From: Kiritimatiellia bacterium
GTDB taxonomy: Bacteria > Verrucomicrobiota > Kiritimatiellia > UBA8416 > JADHWI01
DNA: 64,000 nucleotides
Assembly (NCBI GenBank): GCA_030744755.1
Contig: JASLPY010000001.1
Location: forward strand, 184,157-248,156
Direction: 5' to 3'
Within the stretch, counting starts at the first letter, position 1. Each line of letters begins with the position of its first letter. The translations under genes and the position numbers were made by a program. The notes beneath the pieces were generated by a model. It worked only from the letters and a program-made list of their open reading frames with translations, was not told where the DNA came from and did no database searches. Positions 59,149-64,000 of this stretch are shown here, piece by piece.

Positions 59149-59242
59149 TTAACCGCGGATGGGCACGGATGGGCGCGGATATTGGGAAACTTGCTGTTAA
59201 GCAACATCTTATATCCGCGTAATCCGCGCAATCCGCGGTTAA
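59149..59242. repeat. Long palindrome with 12-bp TTAACCGCGGAT ends
   Basis: TTAACCGCGGAT (59149-59160) and ATCCGCGGTTAA (59231-59242) are perfect reverse complements. Each arm continues with further CGGAT or ATCCG repeats every 10-11 bases (59149-59182 and 59211-59242), so the whole 94-bp block can fold. Located between the propeller gene and the second sulfatase; it may be another REP-type element. Confidence 0.8.
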
Positions 59243-59298
59243 AAAGGTCCAAGGAACGAGCTTTTGACAGAATCATTAACATAACAAGGAGAACAACA

Positions 59299-61140
59299 AT
59301 GAACCAACCACTTCGCCCTCTTCTCGCAACGCTGATTCTAGTTTGCGCCCTCACCGTTTCTGCCTTTTCCGGCAACTATTTCAAGGAGAAAGACGCGCCG
59401 CGTCCCAACATTGTACTGATCATGTCGGATGACATGGGAATTTCGGACATTGGTTGCTACGGCAGCGAGATCAAGACGCCCGTGCTCGACGCGCTGGCTA
59501 AAACCGGCATCCGTTACAAACAGTTCTACAACACGGGACGTTGTTGTCCGACCCGCGCCGCGCTTCTTACTGGCTTGTACTCCCACCAGGCGGGAATCGG
59601 GCATATGTTGAGCGACAAAGGTTACGCTGGTTACCGTGGTGAGCTTGCTGCCAACAGCGTTACCATTGCCGAGGCACTGCGGCCCGCCGGTTACAGCACG
59701 TATATGATAGGAAAATGGCATGTCACGACGAACATCCGTGACACGGGCGACCAGCACAACTGGCCGCTCCAGCGCGGTTTTGAGAAATTCTACGGTATGG
59801 TAATCGGTGCGGCCAGTTTTTACGACCCGGCGTCACTCACCCGTGGCAACAAGAACATCACCCCGGTGAACGATGCGAAGTACAAGCCGAAGACATTCCA
59901 TTTCACCGACGCAATTACGGACAACACGTTGATGTATCTCAAGGAGCACCAGGCAGAAGAGAAGAAGGCGGGCAAAGAGAAGCCGTTTTTCGCCTACGTC
60001 GCCTACACCGCAGCGCATTGGCCAATGCACGCGCTCCCCGAGGACATTGCCAAATACAAGGGCCGCTACGACAAGGGCTGGGATGCAATTCGCGCCGAAC
60101 GTCTCAAGAAGATGATTGAGATTGGGCTGATTGATGAGAAGTGGGGTCTCACGCCACGCGATGAGAAGGTTCCGGCATGGGATACTCTGTCCGACGCGAA
60201 GAAGAAAGTACTCCCGACGCGGATGGAGACATACGCAGCGATGGTCGACCAGATGGACCAGGGAATTGGAAAAATTGTTGACGAACTGAAGAAGCAAGGG
60301 AAGTTTGACAACACGCTCATACTGTTTCTGCAGGACAACGGAGGTTGTGCCGAGCCTTTTGGCTTGTGCGAAGAAACAATACCGCCGCTCGATACCAAAG
60401 AGCGCGTTCCGGCATTGAGTCCCGACCACCTGCAGTTCAATCTTGCTCCCAACTGGACGCGTGACGGGCGTCCCATCCACCGTGGAGCAAACGTGGTATC
60501 CGGTCCGGCAACCACATACATTGCCTGCGGACGCTCCTGGGCAAACGTCTCAAACACGCCATTCCGGCTGTACAAACATTGGGAGCACGAAGGGGGTATT
60601 GCTTCGCCTCTGATCGTTTCCTGGAACGCCTTCTTCAAGAAGCACGATGCAAAGGTCAGCGGTTGGGTACAGGGACCCGGGCACCTGATCGACCTGATGG
60701 CGACCTGTGTAGACGTCGCCGGTGCGACGTACCCGGAAAAGCGAAAGGGCGTGAATGTCATACCGTGCGAAGGTGAGAGCCTCGTTAGAACGTTTGTCGG
60801 CAAGAAGTTGAAACGCGATACGTTGTACTGGGAGCACGAGGGTAACCGTGCCGTGCTGAAGGACGATTGGAAACTCGTCTCGAACGGCGCCGTGAATGGA
60901 CCGTGGGAATTGTACGATCTTGATAAAGACCGGTGCGAGATGGAGGATCTTGCGGAGAAGAAGCCGAGAAAGGTTGCCCAGCTCAAGAAGCTCTGGCAAG
61001 CCTGGGCAGAGCGCGCACAGGTACTGCCACTCAACCCCCCGCAGTTGGACCCCAGCGAACTGAGAGCCGACATGCTGGAAGGCCAGATATTCCCAATGGA
61101 CCCACGCCCGGGTGCCAAGGTGATTGAGGAAAAGAAATAG
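59299..61140 (+). CDS. Sulfatase (arylsulfatase type, S1 family)
   Basis: A 613-residue sulfatase with a signal peptide (MNQPLRPLLATLILVCALTVSAFSG). Metal site SDDMG (43-47) and formylglycine site GRCCPTRAALLTG (Cys82, C-x-P-x-R). LPEDIAKYKGRYDKGWD, FLQDNGGCAEPFG and HWEHEGGIASPLIVSW are typical of arylsulfatase A-like enzymes. AAGGAGAAC precedes ATG 59299; a longer frame from 59131 is not needed. It should release sulfate from a glycan in the periplasm. Separated from the propeller gene by the palindrome. Confidence 0.96.
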   Translation: MNQPLRPLLATLILVCALTVSAFSGNYFKEKDAPRPNIVLIMSDDMGISDIGCYGSEIKTPVLDALAKTGIRYKQFYNTGRCCPTRAALLTGLYSHQAGIGHMLSDKGYAGYRGELAANSVTIAEALRPAGYSTYMIGKWHVTTNIRDTGDQHNWPLQRGFEKFYGMVIGAASFYDPASLTRGNKNITPVNDAKYKPKTFHFTDAITDNTLMYLKEHQAEEKKAGKEKPFFAYVAYTAAHWPMHALPEDIAKYKGRYDKGWDAIRAERLKKMIEIGLIDEKWGLTPRDEKVPAWDTLSDAKKKVLPTRMETYAAMVDQMDQGIGKIVDELKKQGKFDNTLILFLQDNGGCAEPFGLCEETIPPLDTKERVPALSPDHLQFNLAPNWTRDGRPIHRGANVVSGPATTYIACGRSWANVSNTPFRLYKHWEHEGGIASPLIVSWNAFFKKHDAKVSGWVQGPGHLIDLMATCVDVAGATYPEKRKGVNVIPCEGESLVRTFVGKKLKRDTLYWEHEGNRAVLKDDWKLVSNGAVNGPWELYDLDKDRCEMEDLAEKKPRKVAQLKKLWQAWAERAQVLPLNPPQLDPSELRADMLEGQIFPMDPRPGAKVIEEKK

Positions 61141-61311
61141 CAACAACACTTGCACGGCAGGCCCAGTGGCAGCGAGAGAGGGCGAACCTGTCATGGGCGG
61201 CTAAACTTCGAATGGCTGAGCAAGTGCGCGAGAGCATTACAGCTCTGAAGCGTTCGACATCTCGGCCCGGAAGAAGGAAAGTAGCATATCAGGGCCAGCC
61301 GTGAAGGCACT

Positions 61312-61499
61312 TACCTAAGGTCAGGTCCGGCAGTCAGTGTCATGCCGTCGGGCCCGGCCTTTATCGTGCCGACCTCGCCATCGAGAAACCACTTCTCTTT
61401 CCTGTCGCCGGTGCCGGCGTCGGAGAAGACGGCCCGCCATTTTCGGGAGGCTGCCTGTTCGAACGCGTTCTGTTCTGTTGGATTCTTAACTGCCTGCTC
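61312..61499 (-). pseudogene. Fragment resembling DUF1961-type glycan-binding protein
   Basis: Directly after the stop of the 61509 gene and in the same frame lies NEQAVKNPTEQNAFEQAASRKWRAVFSDAGTGDRKEKWFLDGEVGTIKAGPDGMTLTAGPDLR, ending in a stop at about 61312. I recognise the DPGTGDWKEKWFLDG-type opening of DUF1961-like secreted proteins. The first usable ATG in this frame is not evident, and the rest of the domain is missing. I read it as a truncated gene; a short real protein is possible. Confidence 0.5.
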
Positions 61500-61508
61500 A
61501 TTCCCAAG

Positions 61509-63509
61509 CTATTCCCCGAAATCCAACACCTTCTTCCGCTTCCCTTTGCTAATGGTGACCATGCCGCTGTTGTAGTCAGCGTTAAGGAAAGGGCTTTCAA
61601 AGAGTTTCTTCGGGGCGTAATTGACCGGCTTGCCGTTGACTGAGGGAGTCTTCTCGTAGCTGCTATCAAGGGTGAGTTGGTCGCCGTAGATGGTTTTGTA
61701 CGTTAGAACCGGTCCATCCATACTGATCTCGCAGGCCTTCACCTTTGTCTTGAACGCATCGAAACTCTTGACGTCGCTCTTGGCCATTACATCGAGGATG
61801 ACCGATGCGTATTCATCATCGAGGATCATGGTCGTATTGTCCGGCACGGAACGGGGATTCCAGAACGGCAGCTTCATCCACTTGAAACCACCTTTGGTCA
61901 CCCGAATTGCCGCATATGCACCCTCGGCTTCGACGAAGACCACACCATTCTCTTCCACCGGAGCACTCAACCCCTCTTGGGACATCCAGACGATCATCTC
62001 GGCCCCTCCCTTGTGGTGCTTGAGCTTCTGGGTGATCAGGCTACCCTTGCTCTGCACCGACCAGAATGCATTCATGGCCACGCGATTGTCCTTGGGGCGC
62101 ACAATGGGGATGATTCGCGCATCGTGGTCCCCGGCGAAGATCACGCCTTGCCAGCGATTCTGTGAACTGATCGCGGCCCAGTCCGACAGGGGCCGCGCTT
62201 CCGTCATCGGCGTCCCCATGATGAAGGCGGGATCGCAGTAACTGTAGCGAAGAATGCCGCCGCCATCGGTTCGCATCTTAGTTGGCACTTTCGTGACAGC
62301 GGTCTTCAAGGGACGGCCCGTTACCCCCAGACCTTGCGGACGCTGCCGCACTTCATAGTGGCCACGTCCCGACAAGTCGAGGGCGATGTCGGCCACGACA
62401 GCCGGCGGACGATAATCGCTGAGGGCCGCGTCCATGTCATGTCCATAGACAACCGGCTGCTTGCCGATGCCGAAGTAGAACCAGGCCAGCGGCGCATTCC
62501 CATGCTCCCGGTTCTGTTTGAGGCCTTTGTAGAAATAGATGCGCGACCGCCCACCACCCTGAACGCCGTCAAGCTGTTCCTGGGCCCAGTAGGCAAAGTA
62601 AAGATCGAGCAGCATCCCCGCCGATCGCCTCACCTGCGGGTCGCCAAAGTCGTAGAAGTTGTAGAACCCCTTGATAAGTGTGCTGTTGTAGTCATCGCTC
62701 ATCATCTCAATACAGGGGCTTTTGCCTGCACGTTCCCGGCAGTAGACCACGAAATACTCATTCCATGCCCGGTAATGCTCCGCTGCCATGGCGCCGTCAT
62801 CATACTTGAGTGCCCTGTATTCAGGCCGATCCTTCGCGAGCTTGGCAAAGTGCCAGCATACGGTAAGACTCATGGCATGATGATTCTCTGACAGATAGAT
62901 GTGCCAGGTCTGCGATTCTTTGTACTCCGCCTTGCCAAGCCAGGAGACCTTCTTCACATACTCCCAGATCGGCTTGAGCGCAAAGGCCTCGGTCTCCGTG
63001 GTTATACGGCCGGCGTGCTTACTACCATTGCTCCCGTACATCTCGATCAGCCGCAGAACGATCTCCGCATGCCAGTGAAAGCTGTCGCGGTCATTGATGT
63101 CCTTCGGGTTGTCGAGATAGTGCCGCGCATTCTCAGCGAGTGCGGCATTGGCCTCGTCCAGCATCTCGCCCAGGTAGAGGCAGCGTGCTGCAAACCCCAT
63201 CATGGAATAGGAGTAGGCCCGCACGTAGTTACCCCGCCCGGGGCTAAGCGGCTTCTGTTTCCTGGCGCGCACCAGGGGCTTGCCGGATTCGGCGCGGAAC
63301 ATCTGCTCCACCCGCCTGTCAAAGCCGGCCACCACTGCTTCCGGCGTCTGAGCTGTCCTAACATCGACGCCCCCCAAGGGTATACCGCCGACATTACAGG
63401 CCATCCTCAACACCCCGCGAATCCCGACGTTCTTCATCGATTCAAGATCCGCGGCAAGCAGGGAACAGCAAACCAGGGCAGCCGCCAGTGCGATTACGAG
63501 TGTTTTCAT
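61509..63509 (-). CDS. Exported alpha-helical protein of unknown function
   Basis: A 666-residue protein with a signal peptide (MKTLVIALAAALVCCSLLA). The N-terminal half (to about residue 350) is alpha-helical with repeated Tyr/Trp/His patterns (NYVRAYSYSMMGFAARCLYLGEMLDEANAALAENARHYLDNP, FHWHAEIVLRLIEMYG, WHIYLSENHHAMSLTVCWHFAKLAKDRPEY), like alpha/alpha-barrel polysaccharide lyases; the C-terminal half is beta-rich (ILRYSYCDPAFIMGTPM ... VFVEAEGAYAAIRVTKGG). A heparinase/alginate-lyase-like role is suggested by this build but no active-site motif is proven. AAGGAATG upstream of ATG 63509. Transcribed from a promoter region shared with the 39.4-kb repeat block. Confidence 0.7.
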   Translation of the reverse strand: MKTLVIALAAALVCCSLLAADLESMKNVGIRGVLRMACNVGGIPLGGVDVRTAQTPEAVVAGFDRRVEQMFRAESGKPLVRARKQKPLSPGRGNYVRAYSYSMMGFAARCLYLGEMLDEANAALAENARHYLDNPKDINDRDSFHWHAEIVLRLIEMYGSNGSKHAGRITTETEAFALKPIWEYVKKVSWLGKAEYKESQTWHIYLSENHHAMSLTVCWHFAKLAKDRPEYRALKYDDGAMAAEHYRAWNEYFVVYCRERAGKSPCIEMMSDDYNSTLIKGFYNFYDFGDPQVRRSAGMLLDLYFAYWAQEQLDGVQGGGRSRIYFYKGLKQNREHGNAPLAWFYFGIGKQPVVYGHDMDAALSDYRPPAVVADIALDLSGRGHYEVRQRPQGLGVTGRPLKTAVTKVPTKMRTDGGGILRYSYCDPAFIMGTPMTEARPLSDWAAISSQNRWQGVIFAGDHDARIIPIVRPKDNRVAMNAFWSVQSKGSLITQKLKHHKGGAEMIVWMSQEGLSAPVEENGVVFVEAEGAYAAIRVTKGGFKWMKLPFWNPRSVPDNTTMILDDEYASVILDVMAKSDVKSFDAFKTKVKACEISMDGPVLTYKTIYGDQLTLDSSYEKTPSVNGKPVNYAPKKLFESPFLNADYNSGMVTISKGKRKKVLDFGE

Positions 63510-64000
63510 TGTGCATTCCTTCCGTAGAGAGTCTGAGCCCACGCGACCGTGACTCAATGACTTACCTCATTACAGAAAGTAGCCGAGAAATCGTGGCATG
63601 AGAATGGAAGAAATGATTTTATGTTTGCATGTTATGCCCGCTGCCAGGCTCAAGAACAGTGAATCGATAGCGAATATGAAACCAGCGTCAAGTTCATGAC
63701 ATCTCCATCCCTCCCATCCTGTAGATTCTGTAGATCCTGTCAAAAACTCTCACAGCGGTGCAAAAGCTCAGGGCTGAGCCTTTTGCATTGTGATCTGAGC
63801 GAATAATAGCAGTACGAAAAGAGGGTCCGAGATTGTCTTTACCCCAAAAAGGGAGGCTGGGGGCGGCATTTAGGAGTCAGAATGAGAGAAATGTTGCCAG
63901 ATTGACCCCGCGAAAAATGGCAATTTAGATATGGAGATTCAACCACCCGCGCCCCCGCGCTAGAGCTCCCGAGGACCACGCCTATGGCGTGGCCAGCACA
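63510..64000. other. Upstream region of the exported helical protein, with palindrome
   Basis: The promoter-like block lies at 63575-63654 (see separate entry). Near 63748-63791 TGCAAAAGCTCAG-GG-CTGAGCCTTTTGCA, flanked by TCACA and TGTGA, forms a long imperfect hairpin with one bulge. The remaining bases to the window edge show no gene or strong repeat. Confidence 0.5.
63575..63654 (-). promoter_or_regulatory. Promoter-like repeat block upstream of the exported protein
   Basis: 42 of 45 bases of 63610-63654 match 39426-39470, with a second conserved stretch (GAAAGTAGCCGA) 23 bases away in both. The dyad GCAT-AAC-ATGC could be an operator. It lies about 100 bases before the gene start at 63509. 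Function inferred from position and conservation only. Confidence 0.55.

Noticed and set aside
63610..63654. A sigma-54 promoter (GG-N10-GC) in the repeat block
   Set aside because: CTGGCAGCGGGCATAAC has the GG but not the GC at the right distance, and the second copy disagrees at other positions.
1..64000. tRNA, rRNA, CRISPR or phage integration sites
   Set aside because: No cloverleaf with the T-loop consensus, no rRNA-like stretch and no regular short direct-repeat array with spacers was seen on reading the window. The repeats found are palindromic or short tandem units.

Overview
The window is about 56% GC by eye and comes from a Gram-negative bacterium of the PVC superphylum, most likely Lentisphaerota, Kiritimatiellota or a relative. 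The reasons are a secretin and pseudopilins together with murein genes, WD40 and YdjY-type secreted proteins, HzsA-related multihaem proteins, several sulfatases, paired uroporphyrinogen-decarboxylase-like and Gfo/Idh/MocA proteins, and a conserved CSVPVFRYALERW-type secreted protein. The phylum cannot be fixed from this sequence alone. I saw no rRNA, tRNA, CRISPR array or complete insertion sequence.

Layout. 1-2.1 kb (minus strand): start of the division/cell-wall (dcw) cluster, mraZ-rsmH-ftsL-ftsI, with ftsI running off the edge. 2.4-11.4 kb: mixed housekeeping and envelope genes: an RRM RNA-binding protein, a WD40 propeller, a zinc-finger-like protein, lipoproteins and thpR. 11.5-23.2 kb (minus strand): a type II secretion operon, gspE-F-G-H-I-J-K-L-M-D, plus a small exported protein. 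23.3-25.9 kb: an ECF sigma factor, a membrane anti-sigma-like protein, an exported coiled-coil protein and trmJ, all upstream of and co-oriented with gspE. 26.2-31.3 kb: Lrp regulator, aminotransferase, a zinc-ribbon/EIIA fusion, M42 peptidase and an enolase-superfamily dehydratase.

31.6-39.3 kb is a carbohydrate-sulfate operon on the minus strand, divergent from an AraC regulator: oxidoreductase, isomerase, a sulfatase-like protein with an unusual active site, a second oxidoreductase, sulfotransferase, rhaM, the scar of a deleted sulfatase and ABC permease, and a URO-D-like protein. 40.0-40.7 kb holds a HigBA-type toxin-antitoxin pair. 41.1-47.7 kb: URO-D-like protein, GH31 glycosidase, YdjY protein and M24 peptidase. 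47.9-63.5 kb: two giant HzsA-related dihaem proteins (one with a discoidin domain, one with a C-terminal formylglycine-generating-enzyme-like domain) flanking a class II aldolase, then two canonical sulfatases, a PQQ-type propeller and a large exported protein. Together these suggest uptake and dismantling of sulfated, probably deoxy-sugar-containing polysaccharides, with proteins exported through the type II system. That link is inference.

The most striking non-coding signal is a set of REP/BIME-like palindromes with unrelated stems but one shared plan: 20-21-nt hairpins, usually in inverted pairs with identical loops, with a GTAG or GGAG (less often GTAC or GCAG) tetranucleotide at the foot. 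At least four sequence families occur between 26 and 58 kb. No RAYT transposase is in the window, so any mobilising enzyme must act in trans. A second non-coding signal is an approximately 80-bp promoter-like block present upstream of the gene at 61.5-63.5 kb and again, orphaned, at 39.4 kb.
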